64,000 nucleotides of DNA from Symbiobacterium terraclitae (GCF_017874315.1 NZ_JAGGLG010000006.1:94363-158362); one strand, 5' to 3'. Counted from the stretch's first letter, positions 46,749 to 55,797 are shown. Notes: generated by a model not told the origin, from the letters alone. Translations and numbers: made by a program.

Positions 46749-47564
46749 ATGGCGTTTGAAGTCGAACAAGTGGTGGGTTCCGGCAACGTGCAGCAGCTGC
46801 TCTGCCAAACGATCCAGCTGGGTGCAGACGCCGAGGAAATCAAGCAGATCGCAAAGACGGTCATCATCGACAATTGTCTGGTCGTCTTCGACAAGGTGAT
46901 CGTCGACGGTCGCCTGCGCAAGGACATCATGTTCAAGCAGGCGAGCGGAGGCTTCCCCATCCCCGGCACGGTGCAGGGCTGCACGGGCATCACGCGAACG
47001 GTGAGCGGCCCCGTGGTGGACCTCGACGTCGAGATCACCTTCAACGCCCTGATCCCTGTACCGGGCGCGCAGCCCGGTGACAAGTGCGTCGTGCTTCAAG
47101 CGTTCGTGGAAGGCGAAAAGGAGGAGCCGGCCGACATCCAGCCCAACGGCGCCTTCCGGTCACTTGTCGACAAGTCGATCATCTTCCTCTGCGTGAAGGT
47201 GGTGCGCGACGTGGTCACCGACACGCTAGGTAACGGCATGGGCGCGAGTACCACGGGGGTCGTCGTCAACGGCAACGGCAACAACAACGGCGCCATGCTC
47301 TGCCCGCAGCGGCGCTCCACGGGCTTCTTCCCCGGCGGCAACGGCACGATCCCGCGGGCGAAGCCCGGGCTCCTGCCCGGCACGTTCGTCGGTCCGACGC
47401 TGATCTTCCCCGGCGTGCTCAATCCGGGCATCCCCACGACGGTTCCGCCCATGAACGCGATCGTGAGCCTTCAGGGTACGCAGGTGCAGGTGACGGGCCA
47501 GGCCGGCGCGGCGAACAACATGGTTTCGGACGTCACCACCACAGGCGGTACCGTGATCAGCTAG
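46749..47564 (+). CDS. SPOCS-domain (DUF3794) protein, probable spore coat or envelope protein
   Basis: 271 aa. The N-terminal 160 residues contain a SPOCS-like beta domain (KTVIIDNCLVVFDKVIVDGR ... VSGPVVDLDVEITFNALIPV), as in SipL and related coat proteins. The C-terminal 100 residues are Gly/Asn/Pro/Thr-rich (VVNGNGNNNGAM, then PGGNG and PGLLPGTF), low-complexity and possibly structural. AGGAGGGAGG precedes ATG 46749 by 7 bases. A single plus-strand gene in a long minus-strand region, with a sporulation-type promoter. Confidence 0.75.
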   Translation: MAFEVEQVVGSGNVQQLLCQTIQLGADAEEIKQIAKTVIIDNCLVVFDKVIVDGRLRKDIMFKQASGGFPIPGTVQGCTGITRTVSGPVVDLDVEITFNALIPVPGAQPGDKCVVLQAFVEGEKEEPADIQPNGAFRSLVDKSIIFLCVKVVRDVVTDTLGNGMGASTTGVVVNGNGNNNGAMLCPQRRSTGFFPGGNGTIPRAKPGLLPGTFVGPTLIFPGVLNPGIPTTVPPMNAIVSLQGTQVQVTGQAGAANNMVSDVTTTGGTVIS

Positions 47565-47572
47565 TGCGCGAA

Positions 47573-47604
47573 AGGAGCCGCCCGGTCCGTGCCGGACGGC
47601 TCCT
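47573..47604. terminator. Terminator between convergent SPOCS and yraN genes
   Basis: Arms 47573-47580 and 47597-47604 (8 bp) with further inner pairing of CCGG; follows the SPOCS stop by 8 bases. Only a weak T-tract. Confidence 0.6.
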
Positions 47605-47618
47605 GTTATGCCCTTTCG

Positions 47619-47975
47619 CTACGCACCGAACGCACCCTTGATGACCTCGCACCGGTAGCGTCCGTCGGGTCCGGGCTCCACCGAGACCACGTCGAAGCGG
47701 CACGGCGGCACCGGACCGCCCCGGCGGGCCAGGTAGAGCGACGCCAGGCGCACAAGGCGCCGGCGCTTTTCCGCCGTGACCGCCTCCGCAGGCGAGCCGA
47801 AGCCGCGGCCCCGACGGGTCTTGACCTCCACGAACACCAGGACGCCCCCGTCCTCCGCCACCAGGTCGATCTCGCCGGCCCGGAAGCGCACGTTCCGGGC
47901 GACGATCCGGTAGCCCAGCGAGGCGAGGTACGCGGCCGCCGCGTCCTCCCCCTCCTGGCCGACCCGCGTGCTCAC
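47619..47975 (-). CDS. YraN/UPF0102 nuclease-like protein
   Basis: 118 aa. GQEGEDAAAAYLASLGYRIV, VRFRAGEIDLVAED and VFVEVKTRRGRGFGSPAEAV reproduce the family and its PD-(D/E)xK-like core (E-I-D ... V-E-V-K). Role unknown. ATG-like start abuts the rnhB stop, so co-translated. Confidence 0.9.
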   Translation of the reverse strand: MSTRVGQEGEDAAAAYLASLGYRIVARNVRFRAGEIDLVAEDGGVLVFVEVKTRRGRGFGSPAEAVTAEKRRRLVRLASLYLARRGGPVPPCRFDVVSVEPGPDGRYRCEVIKGAFGA

Positions 47976-48788
47976 CTAGCCCTCCGTGAAGAGCAGGGGC
48001 GCACCGACGGAGGTGCCGCCCTCGGCGGGCTTCCGGTGCAGCGGACACGGGCCGTACCGCTCGAGGGCGAGCCTGTGCTCCGCGGTGCCGTAACCCTTGT
48101 GGTGCGCGAACCCGTATTCTGGGTACTTGGCGTCCATCTCGATCATGTACTCGTCCCGCACCACCTTGGCCACCACCGCGGCGGCTGCGATGGAACAGGA
48201 GAGCGCGTCGCCGCCCACCACGGGGACCTGCGGCTGCGTGACGCCGGGCAGGTGCACGCCGTCGATCAGCAGGTAGTCCGGCGTGACGGGCAGGTCGGCC
48301 ACGGCCTTGCGCAGCGCCTTGTACGTCGCCACGACCACGCTGGCCTCGTCGATGCCCTCAGGCTGCACCATGCCCACGCCGACGGCCACCGCCGTCGCGC
48401 GGATGTGCCCGTACAGCTCCTGGCGCCGCCGGTGCGACAGCCGCTTCACCTCGTCGATGCCCGGCAGCTCCACCTCCCCCGGCAGAATCACCGCCGCAGC
48501 CACCACCGGCCCCGCCAGCGGCCCCCGCCCCACCTCGTCGACTCCGGCCACGTTGCGGTACCCCATCGACCAGAGCTGCCGCTCGTAGCTGTACATACGA
48601 TGCAGCTGGGTGCGGCGCCGGTCACGCTCCTCCAGGTGAGTACGGCACTGGCGTACGAGCTTCTGCGCACCTTCGCGCGGATCGTCGGCCAGGGCGGCAA
48701 TGATGTCGGGGTAGATATCGGGGCCCTGCTCCGCCATCAGTGCTTGCAAACGCTTCAAGCTCATCCTCTTCAGGATGAATCTCTTCAC
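47976..48788 (-). CDS. rnhB: Ribonuclease HII
   Basis: 270 aa with an N-terminal extension of about 70 residues. Active-site [11 protein letters not shown], Glu/Asp set including LLIDG and [19 protein letters not shown] (family motif). The family's GIDDSKKLS reads GIDEVKRLS here. Removes RNA from RNA-DNA hybrids. GTG 48788 start. Precedes yraN as in many bacteria. Confidence 0.94.
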   Translation of the reverse strand: MKRFILKRMSLKRLQALMAEQGPDIYPDIIAALADDPREGAQKLVRQCRTHLEERDRRRTQLHRMYSYERQLWSMGYRNVAGVDEVGRGPLAGPVVAAAVILPGEVELPGIDEVKRLSHRRRQELYGHIRATAVAVGVGMVQPEGIDEASVVVATYKALRKAVADLPVTPDYLLIDGVHLPGVTQPQVPVVGGDALSCSIAAAAVVAKVVRDEYMIEMDAKYPEYGFAHHKGYGTAEHRLALERYGPCPLHRKPAEGGTSVGAPLLFTEG

Positions 48789-48965
48789 CTGTGGTCACCC
48801 CTCACCCTCTTGACTGCTTCAGCCCGGCCGCAACTCGCCAGCCGTACCCCTTTAGGCCTTCAGCACAGTTTGCAGTTGAAATCACAAGTGTGAGTTTCGG
48901 CGGGTTGTGTGAAAAATCCTCCCTCATTATTGGACGTGTAGGGATTTCCTTGTGTACTCGTAATA

Positions 48966-49832
48966 TCACAGTTTCGCATCTGCAGGCGGCGGGGGCTGGA
49001 GCGTCACGCGCCCGAGCCGCCCCTCGCGGAACTCGCGCAGCACCAGCGCCGCGGCCGCATCCACGTCCACCTGTTCGCCGGCGCGCAGGATCCCCCGGTG
49101 GCGACACACCGCCTCCAGGTTCGCCTCTGGATCCGGGTCCAGCCGGGTGAGCCCGAACCGCTCCGCCAGGGCCGGACCCAGCGGCTCCCAGATCAGCGTC
49201 AGCAGCTCGCCGGCGACGTCCCGCCGGTCGAAGACCTCGTCCTTGATCGAGCCGATGGCCGCCAGCAGCAGGCCGTCCCGCTGGTCCTCGAACTTGGGCA
49301 CCAGGATGCCCGGCATGTCCAGCAACTCGACGTCGGCGCCGATGCGGATCCACTGCTTGCCCCGGGTCACCCCGGGGCGGTCGCCCACCGCTGCGCGGCG
49401 AGCCCCCACGAGCCGGTTGATGACCGACGACTTGCCGACGTTGGGGATGCCGACCGCCATGACCCGCGCAGGGCGGGGCTTTCGGCCCTTGGCCGTCCAG
49501 GCCGCCAGAACCGGGGCGAACGCCCTGCGCACGGCGGCCAGCACCTCCCGGGCGCCGGTTCCCTTCACCGCGTCCAGCGCGACAGCAGGCCGGCCCGGTT
49601 CGTTCAGCCGCCGCACCCACTCGGAGGTAGCGGCGGGGTCAGCCAGGTCGGCCTTGTTCAAGATCAGCACCTGCGGCTTGTGGGCCACCAGCCGCATCAG
49701 GTCGGGGTTCCGGCTGGCCAGCGGGCAGCGGGCATCGACGATCTCCAGGACCACGTCCACCAGCGGTGCGTTCTCCTGCAGGATGCGCCGCGCCTTGGCC
49801 ATATGGCCGGGGAACCACTGAATCACCGGCAC
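48966..49832 (-). CDS. rbgA: Ribosome biogenesis GTPase RbgA/YlqF
   Basis: 288 aa circularly permuted GTPase. G4 LNKADLAD comes first, then G1 GIPNVGKSSVINRL, G2-type RPGVTRG and G3 LDMPGIL; FPGHMAKARR at the N-terminus is the YlqF signature. Needed for late 50S assembly. The 177-base gap before rnhB has no supported gene. Confidence 0.96.
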   Translation of the reverse strand: MPVIQWFPGHMAKARRILQENAPLVDVVLEIVDARCPLASRNPDLMRLVAHKPQVLILNKADLADPAATSEWVRRLNEPGRPAVALDAVKGTGAREVLAAVRRAFAPVLAAWTAKGRKPRPARVMAVGIPNVGKSSVINRLVGARRAAVGDRPGVTRGKQWIRIGADVELLDMPGILVPKFEDQRDGLLLAAIGSIKDEVFDRRDVAGELLTLIWEPLGPALAERFGLTRLDPDPEANLEAVCRHRGILRAGEQVDVDAAAALVLREFREGRLGRVTLQPPPPADAKL

Positions 49833-49845
49833 GGGGCTCCCTCCC

Positions 49846-50412
49846 TTACGAGCGGTCTCCCTGTGCCGGGGAGGTGAGACCGCCGATCTCCGTAAGCGGC
49901 CAGATGCGGGCGAATGCGAGGCCCCGGATGTTCTCCAGGGGCACCTCGCCGAAGTACCTGCTGTCCTCGCTGTTGGACCGGTTGTCGCCCAGGACGAAGA
50001 CCGAGTCCTCCGGCACCACGTACGGACCGAAATCGCCGGCGCTCATGCGGACGGTGCTCACCTCGGGGAAGCGCACGCCGTTGACGTACACCTCGCCGCC
50101 GCGCATCTCCACGGTGTCGCCGGCCACCGCCACCACCCGCTTGATGAAGTCCCGCTCCGGCTGGCGCGGGTAACGGAAGACGACGATGTCACCGGGCTGC
50201 GGGTCGCGCAACCGGTAGATGAACTTGTTCACCAGCACCCGCTCGTGGTCGTGAAGCGTGTTGGTCATCGAACTGCCCGACACCTGGTAGACCTCCACCA
50301 CGAAGGTGCGGATTACGAAGGCGAACAGCAGGGCCAGAACCAGGGTTTCCAGCAGCTCACGCACGGGCGACTTCCGCTTGACGGCCGGTCTCTCTTCCGA
50401 GACTTCCGCCAT
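49846..50412 (-). CDS. lepB: Signal peptidase I
   Basis: 188 aa. One N-terminal membrane helix (residues 19-40), catalytic Ser48 in QVSGSSMTNTL and Lys91 in RDFIKRVVAVAGD, and box E GDNRSNSEDSRYFG. Cleaves secretory signal peptides outside the membrane. Sits between rplS and rbgA as in several Clostridia. Confidence 0.96.
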   Translation of the reverse strand: MAEVSEERPAVKRKSPVRELLETLVLALLFAFVIRTFVVEVYQVSGSSMTNTLHDHERVLVNKFIYRLRDPQPGDIVVFRYPRQPERDFIKRVVAVAGDTVEMRGGEVYVNGVRFPEVSTVRMSAGDFGPYVVPEDSVFVLGDNRSNSEDSRYFGEVPLENIRGLAFARIWPLTEIGGLTSPAQGDRS

Positions 50413-50484
50413 CTAGCCTCTCCTCCCCGTCGGATTCCGATGTGGGTGCGGGGTCTGCCCCCGCGCCTGCGCCCTATAGTGGAA

Positions 50485-50521
50485 CGCTCCGCTCAACCCG
50501 GTGAGGGTGTCGAGCGGAGCG
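50485..50521 (-). terminator. Hairpin after rplS
   Basis: Perfect 10-bp arms 50485-50494 and 50512-50521 with a 17-base loop, 20 bases past the rplS stop, followed by TTCC on the minus strand. Confidence 0.5.
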
Positions 50522-50540
50522 ATGCGCTTTTGAACCCGGA

Positions 50541-50906
50541 TCAGGCCTCTTCCGGCCGGGCAACCCGACGCTCCCGGATACGGGCGGCCTTGCCGGTCAG
50601 GTTCCGCAGGTAGTACAGCTTCGCTCGGCGGACGACGCCGCGGCGGACGACCTCGATGGAGGCCAGGCGCGGGCTGTGGACGGGGAACGTGCGCTCGACG
50701 CCGACGCCGTACGAGATGCGCCGGACGGTGAACGTCTCGTTCACCCCCGAGCCCTGCCGCTTGATGACGACGCCCTCGAAGGCCTGGATGCGCTCACGGG
50801 AACCCTCGATGACCTTCACGTTCACCCGGACGGTGTCGCCAGGCCGGAAGGCGGGGATATCATTGCGGAGGTACTCGCGCTCGATCTCCTTGATAATGTC
50901 AGGCAT
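50541..50906 (-). CDS. rplS: 50S ribosomal protein L19
   Basis: 121 aa. [22 protein letters not shown] and [19 protein letters not shown] are the L19 signatures, with [17 protein letters not shown] near the end. ATG 50906 with AAGGGGTG about 7 bases upstream. Confidence 0.98.
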   Translation of the reverse strand: MPDIIKEIEREYLRNDIPAFRPGDTVRVNVKVIEGSRERIQAFEGVVIKRQGSGVNETFTVRRISYGVGVERTFPVHSPRLASIEVVRRGVVRRAKLYYLRNLTGKAARIRERRVARPEEA

Positions 50907-50996
50907 GATTTCACCCCTTGTACGTGACGTTCGTACCGGTGCTTCCGAGCGTAGCAAGCGGGCCGGCAGCGGACCGTCCGTGATTACACGCAAACC

Positions 50997-51025
50997 ATTA
51001 TACCAGGGCAGGTTGCCCCTGGCAA
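50997..51025 (-). promoter_or_regulatory. Consensus-like promoter of rplS inside the operon
   Basis: Minus strand TTGCCA (51025-51020), 17-base spacer, perfect TATAAT (51002-50997). It begins just past the trmD stop; CCAGGG/CCCTGG in the spacer can pair, so the element may combine a terminator for upstream transcripts with a new start for rplS. Confidence 0.8.
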
Positions 51026-51027
51026 CA

Positions 51028-51774
51028 TCAACGTTCCTGTGCCCGGCGCCACTCCGCCACGAGGGCCCGTTCGGCCGGCGTGAGGTCAGCAGTCTCCAGC
51101 AGGTCCGGCCGCCGCTCCAGCGTGCGGCGCAGCGCCTGCTCCCGCCGCCACCGCTCGATGGCGCCGTGGTTGCCCGACAGGAGGATCTCCGGCACCCGCA
51201 TCCCCTCGAACTCGACGGGGCGGGTGTACTGCGGCCCCTCCAGCAGGCCGGAGGTGTGCGACTCGGCGACGCTGGACTCCAGGTCCCCCAGCACGCCCGG
51301 GATCAGACGGGCCACCGCCTCCACCACGACCAGGGCGGCCAGCTCGCCGCCCATCAGCACGTAGTCGCCGATGGAGATCTCGTCGGTGGCCAGGGCCCGG
51401 ATGCGCTCATCGAACCCCTCGTAGCGGCCGCAGACGAGGATCAGGTGATCCTCCTGCGCCAGCTCCTCGGCCAGCCGCTGGTCGAAGCGGCGCCCCTGCG
51501 GGTCCATGAGGATGATGCGCGGCGGCCGGGCGCCTGCGGGGCCGCGCCCCGCCGCCCAGCGCACCGCGGCGAAGACCGGCTCCGGCTTCATCAGCAGGCC
51601 GGCCCCACCCCCGTAGGGGTAGTCGTCGGTCTGCTGGTGCTTGCTCAGGGCGTGGTCGCGGATGTTGACCACCCTGAGGTCGATGATCCCCGCCTCGTTG
51701 GCGCGGCCGAGGATCGACTCGCGGAAGACCGGCGCCACGATGGCCGGGTGGATCGTGAGAAGCTGGATCAGCAT
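51028..51774 (-). CDS. trmD: tRNA (guanine-N1-)-methyltransferase
   Basis: 248 aa SPOUT enzyme making m1G37. [28 protein letters not shown] and the trefoil-knot [17 protein letters not shown] are diagnostic. Coupled to rimM four bases upstream. Confidence 0.97.
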   Translation of the reverse strand: MLIQLLTIHPAIVAPVFRESILGRANEAGIIDLRVVNIRDHALSKHQQTDDYPYGGGAGLLMKPEPVFAAVRWAAGRGPAGARPPRIILMDPQGRRFDQRLAEELAQEDHLILVCGRYEGFDERIRALATDEISIGDYVLMGGELAALVVVEAVARLIPGVLGDLESSVAESHTSGLLEGPQYTRPVEFEGMRVPEILLSGNHGAIERWRREQALRRTLERRPDLLETADLTPAERALVAEWRRAQER

Positions 51775-51778
51775 CGGG

Positions 51779-52303
51779 CTAGTCCTCCAGCAGGCCGGGG
51801 ATCGGGTCGATCACCAGGCGGCCGGCCTCGAGGTCGATCTCCTTGACGAACTGGCGCACGGCGGGAACCATGTACCGCTTCCCGGGCGCCGTCTCCACCA
51901 CGTAGAGATCGTGCACCGGGCTGTTGTGGTCCACCTCGACCACCCGCCCCAGAAGGGTGCCCCGGGTGTCCACCACGTCCAGGCCGATCAGGTCGAAGTC
52001 GTAGTAATAGCCCTCGGGCAGCGGGTACGCCTCGGCGCGCGGGACCAGCAGGTTCACGCCGCGCAGCGTCTCGGCCTTGTTCCGGTCGGTGATGCCCTCG
52101 ATCTCCAGGATCACCAGGTTCTTGACGAAGCCGCGGAACCGAACCCCCGCCGGCCGCTCCGGACCGTCCAGCAACACCCGCCGGAGGGTGGTGAACCGCT
52201 CGGGGAAGTCGGTGACGGGAAAGACCCGCACCGCCCCCCGCACCCCGTGGGGCGCGGTCACCTGCCCGATCCGGACCAGCTCGGTACTGGACCGCTGGGC
52301 CAC
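51779..52303 (-). CDS. rimM: Ribosome maturation factor RimM
   Basis: 174 aa. [18 protein letters not shown] at the N-terminus and a PRC-barrel C-terminal half ([18 protein letters not shown] ... [14 protein letters not shown]). GTG 52303 overlaps the ylqD stop by one base (TAGTG). Assists 30S maturation. Confidence 0.96.
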   Translation of the reverse strand: MAQRSSTELVRIGQVTAPHGVRGAVRVFPVTDFPERFTTLRRVLLDGPERPAGVRFRGFVKNLVILEIEGITDRNKAETLRGVNLLVPRAEAYPLPEGYYYDFDLIGLDVVDTRGTLLGRVVEVDHNSPVHDLYVVETAPGKRYMVPAVRQFVKEIDLEAGRLVIDPIPGLLED

Positions 52304-52710
52304 TACGCCTCACCCCGGATCGCAATCACCTTTCCGTCCTCAACCACGATCTCGGTCGCCATGACGGCCTCGAGGTTGTCGCCGACGCCCACGGTGGCAA
52401 TCGCCTGCACCGTGCCCTGCACGACCTCAGACCCCAGCGGCAGCGACTGGATGTGGCTGATCTCCTGCTGGAGCTGCGCCTTCTTCTCGGCGCGCACCGC
52501 CCGCTCCTGCTCCACCAGCTGCCGCAGCTGCATCTGCTGCTGCGGGCTGATGGAGGCGGTCAGCTGGGCGCGCTTGACCTGGCTCTCCAGCTCGTTCATC
52601 TCGGCGTCCAGCTGCTGGATCGCCGCGTTCAGCTCCGCGGTCAGCCGGGCCTTGAGGCCGTCGGTCACCCGCGCCTTGATCGTGACGGGACGCAAGATCT
52701 GCAAGCTCAT
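52303..52710 (-). CDS. ylqD: YlqD family protein
   Basis: 135 aa, N-terminal strand MSLQILRPVTIKARVT, a long charged coiled-coil (residues about 25-80) and a C-terminal beta region. Position between khpA and rimM equals ylqD in Bacillus. Function unknown. ATG overlaps the khpA stop (ATGA). Confidence 0.85.
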   Translation of the reverse strand: MSLQILRPVTIKARVTDGLKARLTAELNAAIQQLDAEMNELESQVKRAQLTASISPQQQMQLRQLVEQERAVRAEKKAQLQQEISHIQSLPLGSEVVQGTVQAIATVGVGDNLEAVMATEIVVEDGKVIAIRGEA

Positions 52711-52940
52711 GACATGAACTCCACCATTACTCGGCGGCCATCCTTCACGGCGGCCGCCTTGACCACCGTGCGAATCGCCTTAGCGACCCGCCCCTGCCGT
52801 CCGATCACCTTGCCCATATCGCTGTCGGCCACGCGGACCTCAAGCGTGACGGACCGGGGGGATTCCACCGCCGTGATTTTGACCTGATCCGGGTGTTCCA
52901 CGAGCCCCTTCACCAGGATCTCTACGAGCCGCTCCAGCAT
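52707..52940 (-). CDS. khpA: KH-domain RNA-binding protein KhpA
   Basis: 77 aa single KH domain with the GxxG loop in MGKVIGRQGRVAKAIR. In Firmicutes KhpA pairs with KhpB and binds small RNAs. Located after rpsP as in Bacillus ylqC. Confidence 0.95.
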   Translation of the reverse strand: MLERLVEILVKGLVEHPDQVKITAVESPRSVTLEVRVADSDMGKVIGRQGRVAKAIRTVVKAAAVKDGRRVMVEFMS

Positions 52941-52982
52941 GAAGCAACAACCCCCTGTTCTGGGGTGGGTCGTCCTCGCCCC

Positions 52983-53249
52983 TTACTTCTTCGCCTCGTC
53001 CAGCCTCTTCATCACGCCGGCCTGGGAGAGCAGCGAGCGGGCGGTATCGGTGGGGGTGGCGCCCTTCAGCAGCCAGTTCAGCGCCTTCTCCTCGTCAACC
53101 TTCAGCACGGCCGGCTGCTTGGTCGGGTCGTAGTAGCCGATCTCCTCCACGAACCGGCCGTCGCGGGGCGAGGTGGACTCGGCGACGACGAGCCGGTAGA
53201 ACGGAGCCTTCTTCATACCCATCCGCTTCAGGCGAATCTTGAGAGCCAT
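52983..53249 (-). CDS. rpsP: 30S ribosomal protein S16
   Basis: 88 aa. Starts [20 protein letters not shown] and continues [20 protein letters not shown], the S16 signature. ATG with good AAGGAGG site. Confidence 0.98.
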   Translation of the reverse strand: MALKIRLKRMGMKKAPFYRLVVAESTSPRDGRFVEEIGYYDPTKQPAVLKVDEEKALNWLLKGATPTDTARSLLSQAGVMKRLDEAKK

Positions 53250-53335
53250 TCTGGTTCATCCTCCTTGAGTGTTCACAGCCCAATCTATCTGTGCACATCC
53301 CGTCCCGGACGGGAGGGATGGAGCACCGCACTGTC

Positions 53336-54700
53336 CTAGCGGCGGCCGAAGAGCCCGCCGAAGCCCCCGCCCGGAAGCCGGGGCATCTTGCCGCCTCGCT
53401 TCATCATCTTCTCCAGACCGCCGAGTTGCTTCATCATCTTCCGGGCCTGCTCGAACTGCTTGATCAGCCGGTGCACCTCGGCGATCGGCCGGCCGGAGCC
53501 CTTGGCGATGCGCTCCCGGCGGCGCACGTTGATGATGTCGGGGTTGCGCCGCTCCTTCGGCGTCATGGAGAGGATCATCGCCTCGATGTGCTTGAGCTCT
53601 TTCTCGTCGATGTTGATGTCCTTCAGCTGGGCCCCGACGCCGGGCAGCAGCTTCAGGATGTCCTGCAGGGGCCCCATGCGCCGCATGGCCCGCATCTGCT
53701 CCAGGAAGTCCTCGAAGTCGAACTGCGCCTTCAGCATCTTCCTGGTCATTTCCTCGGCCTGCTTGCGGTCCACCTGCTCCTGGGCCTTCTCGATGAGCGT
53801 CAGCACGTCGCCCATGCCCAGGATGCGGGAGGCCATCCGGTCGGGGTGGAAGGGCTCCAGCGCGTCCAGCTTCTCGCCGACGCCGACGAACTTGATCGGC
53901 CGCCCGGTCACCTCGCGCACCGAAAGCGCAGCGCCGCCGCGGGTGTCGCCGTCCAGTTTGGTCAGGATGACGCCGTCGATTCCCAGCTTGCCGTGGAAGT
54001 GCTCGGCCGTCGTCACCGCGTCCTGGCCGATCATTGCGTCGATCACCAGCAGGGTGTCGTGGGGCTTCAGGCGCTCCTTGATCTGCCGGAGCTCCTCCAT
54101 CAGCTCCTCGTCGATCGTGAGCCGGCCCGCCGTGTCGACGATGATCACGTCGCGCCGCTCCTGTGCGGCGTAGTCGAAGGCTCGCTGGGCGATGTCCACC
54201 GGGCTCACCTGGTCGCCCTCGGCGTAGACCGGCACGCCCACCTGCTCGCCCAGCACCTGCAGCTGCTTGATGGCGGCCGGGCGGTAGACGTCGGCGGCCA
54301 CCAGGAGAGGCTTCTTCCCCTCCTTCTTCAGCCTGAGCGCCAGCTTGGCCGCGTGCGTGGTCTTGCCGGCGCCCTGCAGGCCGCAGAGCATGATGATCGT
54401 CGGCGGCCGGTCGGCCATGGTGAGGCCGACGTTGGCGCCGCCCATCAGCGTGACCAGTTCCTCGTAGACGATCTTTATGACCATCTGCGCCGGGTTCAGC
54501 GTCTCGAGGACCTCCTGGCCCACGGCCCGCTCCTTCACCCGGGCGATGAACGACTTGACCACCTTGAAGTTGACGTCGGCCTCCAGGAGGGCGAGCCGCA
54601 CCTCCCGCAGCGCCTCGGTCACGTCAGACTCCGTCAGCTTACCCTTGCCCCTGAGCCGTTTGAACGCCTCCTGAAGGCGTTCTTGAAGGGATTCAAACAA
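53336..54700 (-). CDS. ffh: Signal recognition particle protein Ffh
   Basis: 454 aa. N domain, G domain with Walker A GLQGAGKTTHAAK, DTAGRL and TKLDGD motifs, and a Met-rich M domain (ends RLPGGGFGGLFGRR). Targets membrane and secreted proteins co-translationally. Second gene after ylxM behind the strong promoter at 55128-55156. Confidence 0.98.
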   Translation of the reverse strand: MFESLQERLQEAFKRLRGKGKLTESDVTEALREVRLALLEADVNFKVVKSFIARVKERAVGQEVLETLNPAQMVIKIVYEELVTLMGGANVGLTMADRPPTIIMLCGLQGAGKTTHAAKLALRLKKEGKKPLLVAADVYRPAAIKQLQVLGEQVGVPVYAEGDQVSPVDIAQRAFDYAAQERRDVIIVDTAGRLTIDEELMEELRQIKERLKPHDTLLVIDAMIGQDAVTTAEHFHGKLGIDGVILTKLDGDTRGGAALSVREVTGRPIKFVGVGEKLDALEPFHPDRMASRILGMGDVLTLIEKAQEQVDRKQAEEMTRKMLKAQFDFEDFLEQMRAMRRMGPLQDILKLLPGVGAQLKDINIDEKELKHIEAMILSMTPKERRNPDIINVRRRERIAKGSGRPIAEVHRLIKQFEQARKMMKQLGGLEKMMKRGGKMPRLPGGGFGGLFGRR

Positions 54701-54736
54701 GCGCTTCCCACCCTTTCTTATATAGAAGGGTTGGCA

Positions 54737-55060
54737 TCATGCTTCCGCCTGCAGGGCCGCCAGCGTGCGGCGGGCGGCGGCGAGGTCATCCCGGTCCAGG
54801 GCCGCCGCGAGTTCGGCCAGCAGCTCCTTGCGCCGCAGGTGCTCGGCCACGAAGCCCAGCCGCTGCTCGTACTCCTGCAGCGCCGCCTCCGACCGCCGGA
54901 TCAGCTCGTGCACGGCCTGCCGGCTCACGCCGTCGGCGTCCGCGATCTCGGCGAGCGAGAGGTCCTCGAGGTAGTAGGCCCGGATCAGCTCCTGCTGCCG
55001 CTCCGTGAGCAGCGGGCCGTAGAAATCAAAGAGCAGGGCGATCCGTGGAATATCCTTCAT
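54737..55060 (-). CDS. ylxM: YlxM/UPF0122 helix-turn-helix protein
   Basis: 107 aa. Sigma-70 region-4-like HTH: LLTERQQELIRAYYLEDLSL then AEIADADGVSRQAVHELIRR. YlxM stimulates SRP GTPase activity in some Gram-positives. GGAGGGGG precedes the ATG. First gene of the ylxM-ffh-rpsP operon; in Bacillus ftsY lies upstream, but not here. Confidence 0.92.
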   Translation of the reverse strand: MKDIPRIALLFDFYGPLLTERQQELIRAYYLEDLSLAEIADADGVSRQAVHELIRRSEAALQEYEQRLGFVAEHLRRKELLAELAAALDRDDLAAARRTLAALQAEA

Positions 55061-55087
55061 CGAAGCCGCCCCCTCCGGCGTGATCCC

Positions 55088-55160
55088 CTGTCAAGGAATT
55101 CCCCTTGACAGCGCCGTCGCCTGTTTGAGTATAGGCGGCCCGACCGCGCCTGTCAAGGGG
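55088..55160. repeat. Three CCTGTCAAGG/CCTTGACAGG repeats around the SRP promoter
   Basis: Copies of CTGTCAAGG occur at about 55088-55096, 55104-55112 (inverted, forming a 9-bp hairpin with the first over a 6-15 base span) and 55149-55158 (on the -35). The third includes the promoter's TTGACA. This looks like an operator array or a hairpin leader; no regulator is known to me. Confidence 0.45.
55128..55156 (-). promoter_or_regulatory. Strong promoter of ylxM-ffh-rpsP operon
   Basis: Minus strand TTGACA (55156-55151), 17-base spacer, TATACT (55133-55128): perfect -35, -10 with five of six matches, optimal spacing. Confidence 0.85.
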
Positions 55161-55229
55161 TTCGTATTGACATCGTGCGGAGATCCCTCAGGGCGTTGGC
55201 CGGTGCCTGGCAGTGCGCCCACAACTCCC

Positions 55230-55373
55230 TCAATCCTTGGGCCGTCGGTCCTTGCGAGACTCCAGGCGCCTCACTCTCGTTTCCAGCCGAAAGACCCAGA
55301 CACTGCCGGCCACAAAAGCAACGAACGCGAGCTACCCGGCCACCGTGTTGAACACATCCCAGAAGCGCCCCAT
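55230..55373 (-). pseudogene. Small membrane-protein ORF interrupted by an amber codon
   Basis: GGAGGTG lies just before ATG 55373. The frame encodes MGRFWDVFNTVAG, then TAG (55334-55332), then LAFVAFVAGSVWVFRLET and a basic tail to TGA at 55232-55230. After removal of the one stop, it is a 47-residue single-pass membrane protein with a good ribosome-binding site, so it is either a recent nonsense mutation or a sequencing artefact. Confidence 0.55.
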
Positions 55374-55420
55374 ATGCACCTCCAAGCTGAGTCTGTCTGA
55401 TCTTGACTGCGGGGCCACGC

Positions 55421-55732
55421 CTAAGGTTGCCGCTTCCAGCGATCTGCGTCCCGCTCCCGGTACTTGGCCAGTACCCGGCCAAACGCCTCCTCGAGGTCGA
55501 TGTTCATCTGGTTGGCCATGGCTGCCACGACGAAGAGAATGTCGCCCAGCTCCAGGGCCACATCCCCCGTGTCCTCCGTCGGCTTCTTCGTCTTCGGCCC
55601 CCACCGGTGGTTGACCTCGCGGGCCAGCTCGCCCACCTCTTCCGTCAGCCGGGCGAGGTTGGCCAGCGGATCCCAGTAGCCGAAGGGAGCGATCCAGCGG
55701 TCGACCTCCCGCTGCACTTCCCGCAAATCCAT
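55421..55732 (-). CDS. MazG-like nucleotide pyrophosphohydrolase
   Basis: 103 aa. LARLTEEVGELAREVNHRWG and ELGDILFVVAAMANQMNID give the E-x-x-E ... E-x-x-D metal-binding pattern of the MazG fold. Probably hydrolyses a noncanonical or stress nucleotide. ATG 55732 follows GGGAGGTG; a longer frame to 55786 has no site. Confidence 0.88.
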   Translation of the reverse strand: MDLREVQREVDRWIAPFGYWDPLANLARLTEEVGELAREVNHRWGPKTKKPTEDTGDVALELGDILFVVAAMANQMNIDLEEAFGRVLAKYRERDADRWKRQP

Positions 55733-55797
55733 GCGCTCACCTCCCGAGCAGAGCGGGGCTGCGCCACACGCCGCTCCCGGCCCCAACAGGGGCGGAG

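Noticed and set aside
48802..48927. 41-codon minus-strand ORF (MREDFSHNPPKLTLVIST...) between rbgA and rnhB
   Set aside because: No ribosome-binding site before its ATG and no recognisable protein; more likely an intergenic region.
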